DNA of 17,963 nt from JAACPR01 sp964598245 (lineage in GTDB: Bacteria > Patescibacteriota > Minisyncoccia > Phycocordibacterales > JAACPR01). Made by a program: the position numbers and the translations under genes. Where the stretch lies: positions 1-17,963 of the forward strand of contig CAZRAX010000006.1 in NCBI GenBank assembly GCA_964598245.1, given 5' to 3'. The number at the start of each line of letters is the position of its first letter. Positions within the stretch are counted from its first letter, which is position 1. The notes below the pieces were generated by a model. It made no database searches. It saw only the letters and a program-made list of their open reading frames with translations, and was not told the origin of the DNA. Positions 1 through 7,387 of the stretch are shown one piece after another.

Positions 1-653
1 TGATGTGTTATAAATGGGCTAGCATCAGCACCACCTGTTGTATTTTCCAAAACAGGAGTCTGCACCTCTATAAAATCTTGGTCTAATAAAAACTGTCTAA
101 AAGAATTCCAAAAAACTGACTTTTTTTCAATCATTTCTTTTATTTCAGAATTTAATAAAATATCTAAATACCTTTTTCTATATCTTTCATCCTCATCTTT
201 TAGACCATAAAATTCATCCGGAATTGCTCTCAGACTTTTAGCAACAATTTTCCATTCCATAACTTGAATAGTTTTCTGTCCTCTTTCTGTTATAAATAAA
301 TTACCAGTAACTTGGATAAAATCACTCTCATCAATCACTTCTTTGAAAAACAAAAACCCATCTTCATCTAAGTCAGAATGTTTAATGTCATCATCCTTTT
401 TTAAAAGCGCTTGAAAACGGCCAGTACCATCAAATAAATCGACAAAGCACAAAGACCCTTGGCCCCGCAAAGACATAATTCTACCAACAATTGTAATTGC
501 TTTTCCTGCTTGTAATTGCCCCTCAAAATCGTTTTCTAATTCTGAAATACTATGTGTTCTCTCAACATTTGCGGGGAAAGGGTTAATTCCTACCTTTTCA
601 ATTTTATTTAATTTTTCTAATCGAACTTTTCTTAGTTCTTCAACAGAAGCCAT
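1..653 (-). CDS. lysS: Lysine--tRNA ligase, class II (N-terminal part, cut by the left edge)
   Basis: Class II LysRS charges tRNA-Lys. My own translation from the ATG at 653 gives 217 open codons running off the window. The N-terminal OB-fold anticodon-binding domain covers about residues 50-150 (AITIVGRIMSLRGQGSLCF, then DLFDGTGRFQALL). The linker to the catalytic core follows (RYRKRYLDILLNSE, about residue 170). Class II motif 1 is at about 193-213 (FIEVQTPVLENTTGGADASPF). The family usually has GGAxARPF here; this copy has GGADASPF, with serine in place of the arginine. Motifs 2 and 3 lie outside the window. The start follows greA by 21 bases with a TATAAT between them and no Shine-Dalgarno sequence. 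The OB-fold order and motif 1 fit LysRS better than AspRS or AsnRS. Confidence 0.93.
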   Translation of the reverse strand, partial: MASVEELRKVRLEKLNKIEKVGINPFPANVERTHSISELENDFEGQLQAGKAITIVGRIMSLRGQGSLCFVDLFDGTGRFQALLKKDDDIKHSDLDEDGFLFFKEVIDESDFIQVTGNLFITERGQKTIQVMEWKIVAKSLRAIPDEFYGLKDEDERYRKRYLDILLNSEIKEMIEKKSVFWNSFRQFLLDQDFIEVQTPVLENTTGGADASPFITH

Positions 654-662
654 AATAGCTAG

Positions 663-668
663 ATTATA
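663..668 (-). promoter_or_regulatory. Possible lysS -10 box between greA and lysS
   Basis: A perfect TATAAT lies on the minus strand, ending 10 bases before the lysS ATG. The best upstream match, TTGATA at 683-688, is only 14 bases away, which is short for a sigma70-type promoter. lysS may therefore have its own near-leaderless start or be read through from greA. Confidence 0.35.
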
Positions 669-674
669 ACTTTT

Positions 675-1136
675 TTATTTAATATCAACAACGATATAGT
701 TTACTTTACCTTTGGGAGTTTCAAAAGAAAGTTCTTCTTTTTTCTTTTTACCAATAATAGCTGCGCCCAAAGGAGCTTGGTAAGAAATTTTTCCCTCAGA
801 TAAATCAGATTCTTCACTACCAACAATTTTGTAAGTGACCTTTTCGTTTTCTCCTTTTTTTTGAATAGTAACAGTTGACCCGACTTCTGCAGCATCTTTA
901 GATGTGTGTTTAATAATTTCAGCTCTTTTTAGTAAATCTTTTAGTTGATTGATTCTTGATTCAACTTCGGCTTGTTCATCACGAGCAGAATGATATTCAG
1001 CATTTTCAGATAAATCCCCTAAAGATCTGGCATTCTCAAGACGCTCAGCAACTTGTTTTCTTTTTTCTTTGCGTAAAAAATCCAGTTCCCTTTCTAATTC
1101 TTCATATTTTTCTTTTGACAGATATTCTTTTTCCAT
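675..1136 (-). CDS. greA: Transcription elongation factor GreA
   Basis: GreA rescues backtracked RNA polymerase by stimulating transcript cleavage through the secondary channel. At 153 residues it is a little shorter than E. coli GreA (158). The N-terminal coiled coil covers about residues 5-75. Its acidic tip is intact: LGDLSENAEYHSARDEQ, with Asp41 and Glu44 at the positions that coordinate the catalytic magnesium. The C-terminal FKBP-like domain covers about 80-153 and holds the expected GSTVTI and SPLG-like (APLGAAIIGKK) turns. The ATG at 1136 follows the mrdA stop by 45 bases and has its own promoter. lysS follows 21 bases downstream. Full length, with no oddities. Confidence 0.97.
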   Translation of the reverse strand: MEKEYLSKEKYEELERELDFLRKEKRKQVAERLENARSLGDLSENAEYHSARDEQAEVESRINQLKDLLKRAEIIKHTSKDAAEVGSTVTIQKKGENEKVTYKIVGSEESDLSEGKISYQAPLGAAIIGKKKKEELSFETPKGKVNYIVVDIK

Positions 1137-1157
1137 TTTGTATTATTTAATTACGAG

Positions 1158-1185
1158 ATTATAGCTAAAATTAAAAATAAGTCAA
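1158..1185 (-). promoter_or_regulatory. greA promoter (TTGACT-N16-TATAAT)
   Basis: The -35 TTGACT is at 1180-1185 and the perfect -10 TATAAT at 1158-1163, with a 16-base spacer, on the minus strand. The predicted start is near 1151, leaving a leader of about 15 bases. The mrdA stop codon TGA (1184-1182) lies inside the -35 hexamer. Confidence 0.7.
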
Positions 1186-2876
1186 TTTGTAAAATCTGGC
1201 CTATTTTGAATGGCCCAATCAAAAAAACCTCTGGCTGCAGCAACACCTCCAATTAAATTTGCTCTATCCCCTTTCTCAAGGAAAATAACAAAAGCATATT
1301 TAGGATTTTGATATGGAAAGAAGCCAGTAACCCAAGAATTAACCTTTTCTTTACTAAAACCAAGTTCGGCTGTACCAGTTTTAGCTGCTATTTCAAAATC
1401 GTTATAACTTAGGCCTTTTGCTGTACCATACAAAACTGACTCTCTCATTCCTTCTTTAATTATTTTAAAATTTTCTTTATCAATATCAATTTCTTTATAT
1501 ATTTGCTCTTCAGATTTAAAATTATTTACTAATTTCGGTTCAATTAATTTCCCATCATTAGCAATTGAAGAAACCGCTCTTGCAACCTGAATTGGGGTAA
1601 CTTGAAATCCGTATTGTCCAATTGATGTAAAATATGTATCCCCTAAACGCCAATCATCATCAAAAGTTTTCCTCTTCCACTCTGGATTTGGAATAGTTCC
1701 TGATTGATTATTAAAACCTTCAACATTTACTTTTTGACCAAAACCAAATTTTTCTAAATATTGATTAATTCTAGAAATTCCAAGGCCTTCTTGTTCCTGG
1801 AATCCCCCACCAATTTGATAAAAATAAACATTTGATGACATTGCTAATGCTTTTTTCAGATTAACCAAACCATGTGCTTTCCAGTCAGTAAAAATTGATG
1901 GATTATCTGGGTTATAAGGATTAGGAATAATTAATTCTTCAGTACTTAAAATTTCTTTGTCTGGAGAGATAACATTTTCTTGTATAGCCGCAATTGCAAT
2001 AAATGGTTTAATAATCGAACCTGGAACATATAAACCTTCAGTAATTTTATTTAAAAATGGATTTCTATTATCATTAATATACTCATAAATTTTTTGATTA
2101 TCTTTAGCTTCAGCTAGAATATTTGGATCATATTCAGGCTGGCTAACTAATGCAATCAAATCCCCAGAATTGATATCCATAATAACTCCGCCACCACCTT
2201 CAAATCCACTCTGTTCAATAATTTTCACAATAGAATCACGAAAATGTCTTTGAATTTCTAAATCTATTGTTAAATAGATATCCTGACCATCTTCTGGTTC
2301 ATCAGTTGTGTTTTGAGAAACAATTTCATTTAAAGCATTAGTTTCAATAATTTTAAGACCATTTTTACCAGCCAAATAATCATTATAAATATCTTCCAGA
2401 CCATCAATTCCTCTGATATTTTCTTCAAAATAAAAACCCGAACTATCTTTTTGTGGATAATTAACATAACCAAACAAACTTGATAGACCAATATCTGTTA
2501 TATATTTTCTATTACTGAACTCTTGATCTTGTTGTCTAGCGATATTCCAAACGAGTGGAATATTATTTTTATCATAAATATTTCCACGATCAGAAAAAAT
2601 CAAAGTATGACGAAGACTATTTTTAGTGCTACGTTCTAAAAAATTTTCCCCGTTTACAATTTGTAATTGCCAAACCTTTCCAATAAAAATTAATACCAAA
2701 AAACTAAAAAAAATTCCAACTCCGATTACAAGTTTTTTTGAAACAGGTTTTTCAATTCTTCCTTCAAACTGATCAGTATCAAAACCTGGTAAATTTTCAG
2801 AGTCTAAAAAAATTTCATCAGGATCGATTTGATGATTAACAGAAATTTTTCCTTTTTTTCTTTTAAATAAACTCAT
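1182..2876 (-). CDS. mrdA: Penicillin-binding protein 2 (peptidoglycan D,D-transpeptidase)
   Basis: Class B PBP that cross-links peptidoglycan in the rod (elongation) complex. It has 564 residues; E. coli PBP2 has 633. A basic cytoplasmic tail is followed by one membrane anchor (about residues 48-68). The PBP dimerisation region comes next (about 90-195, with SDRGNIYDKN at 95-104), then the transpeptidase domain. All three active-site motifs are present: SxxK as S287-I-I-K290 (VPGSIIKPF), SxN as S347-S-N349, and KTG as K499-T-G501. The protein is therefore predicted to be active. It is the last gene of proS-mreB-mreC-mreD-mrdA, 8 bases after mreD. That company argues for PBP2 rather than the divisome protein FtsI. 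Confidence 0.93.
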   Translation of the reverse strand: MSLFKRKKGKISVNHQIDPDEIFLDSENLPGFDTDQFEGRIEKPVSKKLVIGVGIFFSFLVLIFIGKVWQLQIVNGENFLERSTKNSLRHTLIFSDRGNIYDKNNIPLVWNIARQQDQEFSNRKYITDIGLSSLFGYVNYPQKDSSGFYFEENIRGIDGLEDIYNDYLAGKNGLKIIETNALNEIVSQNTTDEPEDGQDIYLTIDLEIQRHFRDSIVKIIEQSGFEGGGGVIMDINSGDLIALVSQPEYDPNILAEAKDNQKIYEYINDNRNPFLNKITEGLYVPGSIIKPFIAIAAIQENVISPDKEILSTEELIIPNPYNPDNPSIFTDWKAHGLVNLKKALAMSSNVYFYQIGGGFQEQEGLGISRINQYLEKFGFGQKVNVEGFNNQSGTIPNPEWKRKTFDDDWRLGDTYFTSIGQYGFQVTPIQVARAVSSIANDGKLIEPKLVNNFKSEEQIYKEIDIDKENFKIIKEGMRESVLYGTAKGLSYNDFEIAAKTGTAELGFSKEKVNSWVTGFFPYQNPKYAFVIFLEKGDRANLIGGVAAARGFFDWAIQNRPDFTN

Positions 2877-2884
2877 CTAAAAAA

Positions 2885-3151
2885 TTAAATTAATAACTTC
2901 TTTTTAAAAGAAGTGACCATGATAAAAACAATTACCATAATTAATGTGAAGACAAAGTCAAAATCTTCTAAAAAGAAAAGTTCAATACCTTTTCCATACA
3001 AAGAATCAATAATTAAACCAACCAAAACTGATTCATACAAGTTATCATAATAAAAAAGACCAATAATTGCCAAAATAAAACTAACCCACCATTGAAAAAT
3101 AAAGGCTGAAATAACTAAGAAAATGCCGAATAAAACTCTTCTAATAATCAT
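2885..3151 (-). CDS. mreD: Short MreD-like membrane protein
   Basis: An 88-residue, strongly hydrophobic protein with about three membrane segments (roughly residues 5-35 as a pair, then 65-84) and a lysine-rich C-terminus (SFKKKLLI). Sequence alone would not name it. The call rests on position: it starts one base after mreC and lies directly before mrdA, exactly where MreD sits in mreBCD-mrdA operons. MreD is an integral membrane part of the elongasome. Typical MreD has about 160-170 residues and five or six membrane segments, so this is roughly half size. No frameshift is apparent and both neighbours abut it, so it looks naturally short rather than broken. Confidence 0.7.
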   Translation of the reverse strand: MIIRRVLFGIFLVISAFIFQWWVSFILAIIGLFYYDNLYESVLVGLIIDSLYGKGIELFFLEDFDFVFTLIMVIVFIMVTSFKKKLLI

Positions 3152-3152
3152 A

Positions 3153-3914
3153 TCATTGTTGTCTATTTAAAATTTCTATAAAATCGACCTTGTTAAAATT
3201 AAATGGGTAACGAAAATAAATGTTTTTAAAAGCACCAGTTTCATCAATTTTAATTTCATCAACTGACCCAATCACCAAATCATCAGCAAAAATACTTTCT
3301 CCTTCAGAAATTTCTAAATCTTTTGGTAAAGTAATAACAAAACCACCACCACCAATACCTATAGCTTCTGCTTGCTGATCGGAAATAGTAACAAAAATCC
3401 TTTCATCTGCAGAAGAAAATAACCTAACGACTGAGGTTTTTTGATAGACCTCTTCTATTTTTCCAATTGGTACATTCAAATAATAAACAAAGTCTCCAAC
3501 ATTTACCTGATTTGAACCCAAGTCAATTAAAAAAGTGTCATAAGGAGAATATGGTGGTTTATTTAGAACTTGACCAACAACAAAATTATCTTCTATCTGA
3601 ACATAATCAATTAATTTTTTTAATGATTGATTTTCTTGTTGAAGAGACCTAACTGTTAAATTTTCAATTTTTAAATTACGATTTTCTTTTTTTAATTTTT
3701 CATTTTCTTCAATTAAATTTTCTTTAACTTTGAAAAATTGAGACGAATTATCAAAAGGAGCAACTATAGTATTTTTAAATTTTAAGACTGGTAAAGAAAT
3801 TATTTGGAAAAAACTTTTAATATTTGTTCCAAAGAAAAAAAGACTGGCTAAAACTATGATCAATAGAATTATTTTTTTATTAATTTTTTTCTTATTTTTT
3901 CGGTGGTAATTCAT
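3153..3914 (-). CDS. mreC: Rod-shape-determining protein MreC
   Basis: MreC is the extracytoplasmic scaffold that links MreB filaments to PBP2. From the ATG at 3914 it has 253 residues. A very basic N-terminal tail (residues 1-14) precedes one membrane segment (about 15-29). A heptad-rich coiled coil follows (about 63-102), then the paired beta-domain region (about 110-250) with PPYSPYDTFLIDLGSNQ at 120-136. An in-frame TTG four codons upstream (3926) is possible. I prefer the ATG, although AGAGG lies directly against it rather than at normal spacing. The gene overlaps the 3' end of mreB by 23 bases, and its TGA stop is one base from mreD, so translational coupling is likely. Confidence 0.92.
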   Translation of the reverse strand: MNYHRKNKKKINKKIILLIIVLASLFFFGTNIKSFFQIISLPVLKFKNTIVAPFDNSSQFFKVKENLIEENEKLKKENRNLKIENLTVRSLQQENQSLKKLIDYVQIEDNFVVGQVLNKPPYSPYDTFLIDLGSNQVNVGDFVYYLNVPIGKIEEVYQKTSVVRLFSSADERIFVTISDQQAEAIGIGGGGFVITLPKDLEISEGESIFADDLVIGSVDEIKIDETGAFKNIYFRYPFNFNKVDFIEILNRQQ

Positions 3915-4971
3915 CCTCTTTTTCAATTAAAATATCTTTGTATTTGTCTACATTTTCAAGAATAATACCTGTTCCCCTCGCAACAGCCGTTAACGGTTCA
4001 GGAGCTACAGATACATCAATTTGTAATTCTTCTTTTAAAAGATTATCCAGACCTTTGATTAAGGCACCTCCACCAACCAAGCTAATACCTCGTCTCATAA
4101 TATCAGAAAGAATTTCTGGTGGTGTTTGTTCCATAACTTCTCTGGTTGATTCAATAATAGTATCAATTGATTGGGCAACCGCTTCTCTAATATCAGATTC
4201 AGTAATAATCACCTCTCTTGGAAGACCAGAAACTAAATCTCTACCCCGAATAGAAGATTCCAAAACATCTCCATCTGGTAGCATTTTACAAATTTCGGTT
4301 TTAATATCTTCGGCAGTTCTTTCACCAATTAAAATTTTAAACTCTCCACGAATATAATTAATAATATCCTCATTCATTTTATCTCCAGCAATTTTTAAAT
4401 TTTTTGATCGAACGATTCCACCGAGCGAAATAACAGCTATATCAGTTGTCCCACCGCCAATATCAATAACCATACTCCCAACAGGATCATGCACAGGCAT
4501 TTTAATCCCAACAGCAGCTGCCATTGGCTCTTCTACAACATAGACTTCTCTTGCACCAGCACCAATTGCTGCATCTCTAACGGCTCTGGTTTGAACATTA
4601 GTGATACCAGATGGAACACCGATCACAACTCTTGGACCAAGTAGTTTTTTATTATCTTTTTGAGCTTTATTTAAAAGATAAGCAATCATTTCTTCTGTCA
4701 CCTCGAAATCAGAAATAACTCCATCTATTAAGGGTCTCACTGCTTTTAAATGAGCTGGTGTTCGCCCCAGCATTTGTTTGGCTTCAAGACCAACCGCAAC
4801 GACTCTACCAGTTTTTTGATTTATAGCGACAACCGAAGGTTCATTAATAATTACACCTTTGCCAGGAATATAAACCAAAGTATTAGCTGTCCCCAAATCA
4901 ATACCAATATCATTTGAGAATGAAGTCTTAACTTTTCTAATATAATTTTTAATCTTATCGAATTTTTCCAT
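3892..4971 (-). CDS. mreB: Rod-shape-determining actin homologue MreB
   Basis: Bacterial actin that forms membrane-bound filaments guiding lateral wall synthesis. It has 359 residues with the full nucleotide-binding set: phosphate 1 loop DLGTANT at 25-31, the VEEPMAAA catalytic segment at 146-153, phosphate 2 loop DIGGGTTD at 170-177, and the adenosine loop VGGGAL at 299-304. Residues 1-20 form a lysine-rich, probably amphipathic helix (MEKFDKIKNYIRKVKTSFSN), in the position of the membrane-targeting helix of Gram-negative MreB. The C-terminal tail is charged (EKEDELPPKK). The ATG lies one base after the proS stop and mreC overlaps the end, so this is the operon's canonical MreB. A second paralogue lies at 9895-10908. 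Confidence 0.97.
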   Translation of the reverse strand: MEKFDKIKNYIRKVKTSFSNDIGIDLGTANTLVYIPGKGVIINEPSVVAINQKTGRVVAVGLEAKQMLGRTPAHLKAVRPLIDGVISDFEVTEEMIAYLLNKAQKDNKKLLGPRVVIGVPSGITNVQTRAVRDAAIGAGAREVYVVEEPMAAAVGIKMPVHDPVGSMVIDIGGGTTDIAVISLGGIVRSKNLKIAGDKMNEDIINYIRGEFKILIGERTAEDIKTEICKMLPDGDVLESSIRGRDLVSGLPREVIITESDIREAVAQSIDTIIESTREVMEQTPPEILSDIMRRGISLVGGGALIKGLDNLLKEELQIDVSVAPEPLTAVARGTGIILENVDKYKDILIEKEDELPPKK

Positions 4972-4972
4972 T

Positions 4973-6226
4973 TTATTTAAAATCTAAATTCATAATTTTA
5001 CTCTCAGAAATTTTTTCTGTTTTATTTGTTACTCGATTATAATAATCAAACTCACCAGATTCGATTCCTTTTGTTCCAATAACAATTCTTTTGGTGATAC
5101 CAATCAAATCAGCATCAGAAAGTTTTTCTCCAACACCTTTCTCTCTATCATCATAGAGAACTTTAATATTATTTTCTGTCAAATGTTCATAAATTTCATC
5201 TGAAAGTCTTGTTGATTCTTCATTATCTACAGAGGCATTAACTAAATGAAAATCAAAAGGTGAGATATTTTCTGGCCAAATTAGGCCCTTATCATCTGAG
5301 TAAACTTCAGCGATTACTCCCATCAATCGTCCAACTCCAATTCCATAACTACCCATAATAACCGGTTCTCTATCACCATCTTTTGTATTAAATAATAATT
5401 CAAGGGCGCTAGAAAAACGAGTTCCCAAACTAAAGATATTTCCGACTTCAACCGTTTTCTTTTCAATTAGCTCTTTTTTATCAAGGCCAAGTTCTGATAA
5501 AACTTCTTCATTATAAACCTCTTTATTAACAGCTAATTTTTTTGATGGTGAATAATAAATAATATCTTCTCCCGCTTCTGTTTCGGTTTGAAATTCATGA
5601 GAATATTTTGAAAAAGCACCCCCAGAAGCAAAAGTTATATAAGTTTTTTCTTCTAATCCGCATTCTTTGAAAATATCAAAATAGATCTGTTTCATTTTTT
5701 CATAAAATTTATCATGTTGTTCTTGAGATTCAGAAAAGGAATAAAGATCTTTCATTAGAAATTCTCTACCTCTCATAATTCCTGACTTAGCACGAATTTC
5801 GTTTCTAAATTTTGTTTGGAATTGATATGGGTAAGTTGGTAAATCTTTGTACGAAGAAATATGATCTTTCATTATATTAGTAATCGGTTCTTCATGGGTT
5901 GAAGCAAGGACTGTTTCAGTTCCATTTTTTATAACTGTCTTGAACCAATTATCCATAACACTATCATCCCAACGATCAGTTTTTTTCCATATCTCTGGAT
6001 CCTGAAGAGCAGTCATATTAATTTCAACACCACCGACTTTATTCATGTGTTTTCTGATAATATTTTCAATTCTTTTTAAGGTAGTTAACCCCAGAGGTAA
6101 CATGGTATAAACCCCTGCTATTTCTTTTTTAATAAATCCAGCCTTTATAAGCAGCTGGGCACTCTTGGAAACTTCATCTTTTGGAGCTTCCCTACGTGTT
6201 TTAATAAACAATTTTGATTGCCTCAT
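4973..6226 (-). CDS. proS: Proline--tRNA ligase, short form without editing domain
   Basis: Class II ProRS charges tRNA-Pro. It has 417 residues; bacterial-type enzymes such as E. coli ProS have about 570. Seen in order: the N-terminal catalytic start (MRQSKLFIKTRREAP), the proline-pocket motif STHEEP (109-114), motif 2 (FQTKFRNEIR at 136-145, followed by MRGREFLMKD at 151-160), motif 3 (GSYGIGVGRL at 292-301) and the C-terminal anticodon-binding domain (about 322-417). The roughly 180-residue INS editing domain, normally between motifs 2 and 3, is replaced by about 25-35 residues (about 230-262). The enzyme therefore probably cannot clear mischarged Ala-tRNA-Pro in cis. It is the first gene of the proS-mreBCD-mrdA block. 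Confidence 0.95.
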   Translation of the reverse strand: MRQSKLFIKTRREAPKDEVSKSAQLLIKAGFIKKEIAGVYTMLPLGLTTLKRIENIIRKHMNKVGGVEINMTALQDPEIWKKTDRWDDSVMDNWFKTVIKNGTETVLASTHEEPITNIMKDHISSYKDLPTYPYQFQTKFRNEIRAKSGIMRGREFLMKDLYSFSESQEQHDKFYEKMKQIYFDIFKECGLEEKTYITFASGGAFSKYSHEFQTETEAGEDIIYYSPSKKLAVNKEVYNEEVLSELGLDKKELIEKKTVEVGNIFSLGTRFSSALELLFNTKDGDREPVIMGSYGIGVGRLMGVIAEVYSDDKGLIWPENISPFDFHLVNASVDNEESTRLSDEIYEHLTENNIKVLYDDREKGVGEKLSDADLIGITKRIVIGTKGIESGEFDYYNRVTNKTEKISESKIMNLDFK

Positions 6227-6235
6227 ATGGATATA

Positions 6236-6264
6236 AATATAGCAGAATTTAGCTTATAAAACAA
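6236..6264 (-). promoter_or_regulatory. proS/mre operon promoter with extended -10
   Basis: On the minus strand TATATT (6236-6241) is preceded by TGC, an extended -10. TTGTTT (6259-6264) lies 17 bases upstream as a weak -35. The predicted start is only about 3 bases before the proS ATG at 6226. The -35 lies in the T-tract of the rplL terminator, so the terminator and the next promoter overlap. Confidence 0.5.
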
Positions 6265-6291
6265 AAACACCCACAGTATTGTGGGTGTTTT
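6257..6291 (-). terminator. Rho-independent terminator after rplJL
   Basis: A perfect 11-bp inverted repeat has arms 6264-6274 and 6281-6291 (AAAACACCCAC / GTGGGTGTTTT) and a 6-base loop. On the minus strand it is followed by a T-rich tract (TTTTTGTTTT). It begins 8 bases past the rplL stop and ends the ribosomal-stalk operon. The T-tract on the plus side is weaker. Confidence 0.88.
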
Positions 6292-6298
6292 CTAGAAA

Positions 6299-6820
6299 CT
6301 ATTTAAGTTCAACTTTGGCACCTGCCTCTTCAAGTTTCTTTTTAATTTCTTCTGCTTCTTCTGGTTTAACTCCTGACTTTACATCAGCTGGAGCAGACTC
6401 TACCAAATCTTTAGCTTCTTTCAAGCCAAGACCAGCAACTTCTTTGACAACTTTAATAACAGCAATTTTTTGAGCGCCAATATCTGCTAAATGAATTGTA
6501 TATTCACTTGCTTCTTCAGCAGCACCTGCATCCCCTACACCTGGAGCAGCAGCAACAGCTGCGACAGCACTAACTCCAAATTTCTTTTCTAACAATTTAA
6601 CAAGTTCATTCAAATCCAAAACACTCATTGTCTCGATTGATTCAACAATAATTTTAAATTTAGCTGGAACCTCAACATCAGCACCTTCATCTACTGATTC
6701 TTCAGCTGGAGCTTTTGTCTCTTTCGGAGAATCTTCTTTGACTGGAGCTTCTTCCTTTTTTGTTTCCTTTGGAGCCTCAGCTTGTGTTTCCTCTTTTTTT
6801 ACATCTTTTTCATCTGACAT
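6299..6820 (-). CDS. rplL: Ribosomal protein bL12 (L7/L12) with long N-terminal extension
   Basis: Stalk protein of the large ribosomal subunit; dimers bind L10 and recruit translation GTPases. It has 173 residues, against a usual 120-130. The normal protein begins at about residue 53: dimerisation domain 53-85 (IVESIETMSVLDLNELVKLL), an Ala/Gly hinge (about 86-104), and the globular C-terminal domain (105-173) with the conserved GLGLKEAKDLVESAP. Residues 1-52 are a low-complexity Lys/Glu/Pro/Ala tail (DVKKEETQAEAPKETKKEE). The only good start is the ATG at 6820, 24 bases after rplJ, with no Shine-Dalgarno sequence. The next in-frame Met (65) lies inside the dimerisation domain, so the tail belongs to the gene. 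Confidence 0.95.
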   Translation of the reverse strand: MSDEKDVKKEETQAEAPKETKKEEAPVKEDSPKETKAPAEESVDEGADVEVPAKFKIIVESIETMSVLDLNELVKLLEKKFGVSAVAAVAAAPGVGDAGAAEEASEYTIHLADIGAQKIAVIKVVKEVAGLGLKEAKDLVESAPADVKSGVKPEEAEEIKKKLEEAGAKVELK

Positions 6821-6844
6821 AATTTTAGTTTATTATCTTAATAA

Positions 6845-7339
6845 TTAAGCGCTCGCTTCTTGTTTATCAGCAATTGCTTTTAATGACATCACAAAACCTT
6901 GGATTGGAGAATTAATCACATTTACAAACATTCCTTTCAATGTTTTATCTCCAGGAATCAGTGCGATTTCTTCCATTTCATTTTTTGATAAAAATCTGTT
7001 TTCAAAAATTCCACCTTGAATATCAACCCTCCCATCAAAAGATTTTTGGAAGGTATATATTTCTCTGGCTGGGGCAGTTAGATCATTGGCATATACGACA
7101 GCCAACTCTCCATTTAATTCTGGAATTTCTCCTTTGATACCAGCTTCTTCAAAAACTTTTTTAACCAAAGTTTTCTTAGCCACATAATAAGAAACGTTAG
7201 ATTCACGAAGTTTTTTTCGCATCTCTACTGTTTCATTTCCAGAAAGACCGCTGAAATTAATAAAGACTACTGATTCATTACTGCTAACATCTTTAAGTTT
7301 TTCAACAATTTCTTTCTTTTTATCTTTGGTAATAGCCAT
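6845..7339 (-). CDS. rplJ: Ribosomal protein uL10
   Basis: L10 anchors L12 dimers to 23S rRNA at the base of the stalk. From the ATG at 7339 it has 164 residues (MAITKDKKKEIVEKLKD). The RNA-binding core includes FINFSGLSGNETVEMRKKLR and VSYYVAKKTLVKKVF. The C-terminal helix region that carries L12 includes the INSPIQGFVMSLKAIADK segment. An in-frame TTG at 7381 would add 14 residues but lies inside the structured leader, so it is rejected. Its own promoter and L10 leader are upstream and rplL is 24 bases downstream, which indicates autogenous control of an rplJL operon. rplK-rplA and rpoB, the usual neighbours, are not adjacent. Confidence 0.96.
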   Translation of the reverse strand: MAITKDKKKEIVEKLKDVSSNESVVFINFSGLSGNETVEMRKKLRESNVSYYVAKKTLVKKVFEEAGIKGEIPELNGELAVVYANDLTAPAREIYTFQKSFDGRVDIQGGIFENRFLSKNEMEEIALIPGDKTLKGMFVNVINSPIQGFVMSLKAIADKQEASA

Positions 7340-7354
7340 ATTTTTTGTTTTTTT

Positions 7355-7387
7355 AAAAATAAAATCGACCCGTAAGACCAAGGTCGA
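7355..7387 (-). terminator. Attenuator hairpin in the rplJ leader
   Basis: On the minus strand TCGACC (7387-7382) pairs with GGTCGA (7370-7365) across an 11-base loop, followed at once by TTTTATTTTT (7364-7355). This is the layout of an intrinsic terminator, placed 15 bases before the rplJ ATG. Its loop contains the 3' arm of leader stem P1, and its 5' arm is the 3' arm of the inner leader stem. It is therefore mutually exclusive with the full leader fold. Confidence 0.6.

Noticed and set aside
1182..2876. FtsI/PBP3 as the identity of the class B PBP
   Set aside because: Co-location with mreB, mreC and mreD and the general architecture favour PBP2 of the elongasome.
3938..4357. 139-codon plus-strand ORF
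   Set aside because: Entirely antisense to mreB, whose frame encodes all conserved actin motifs; a low-complexity Ser/Ile translation with no independent start signal.
5376..5900. Frameshift as an explanation for short ProRS
   Set aside because: The frame is continuous through motifs 1-3 and the anticodon domain, so the missing INS domain is a clean absence and not a broken gene.
7340..7381. Upstream TTG start for rplJ
   Set aside because: It lies within the L10 leader and the attenuator; the ATG at 7339 gives the family's normal N-terminus.
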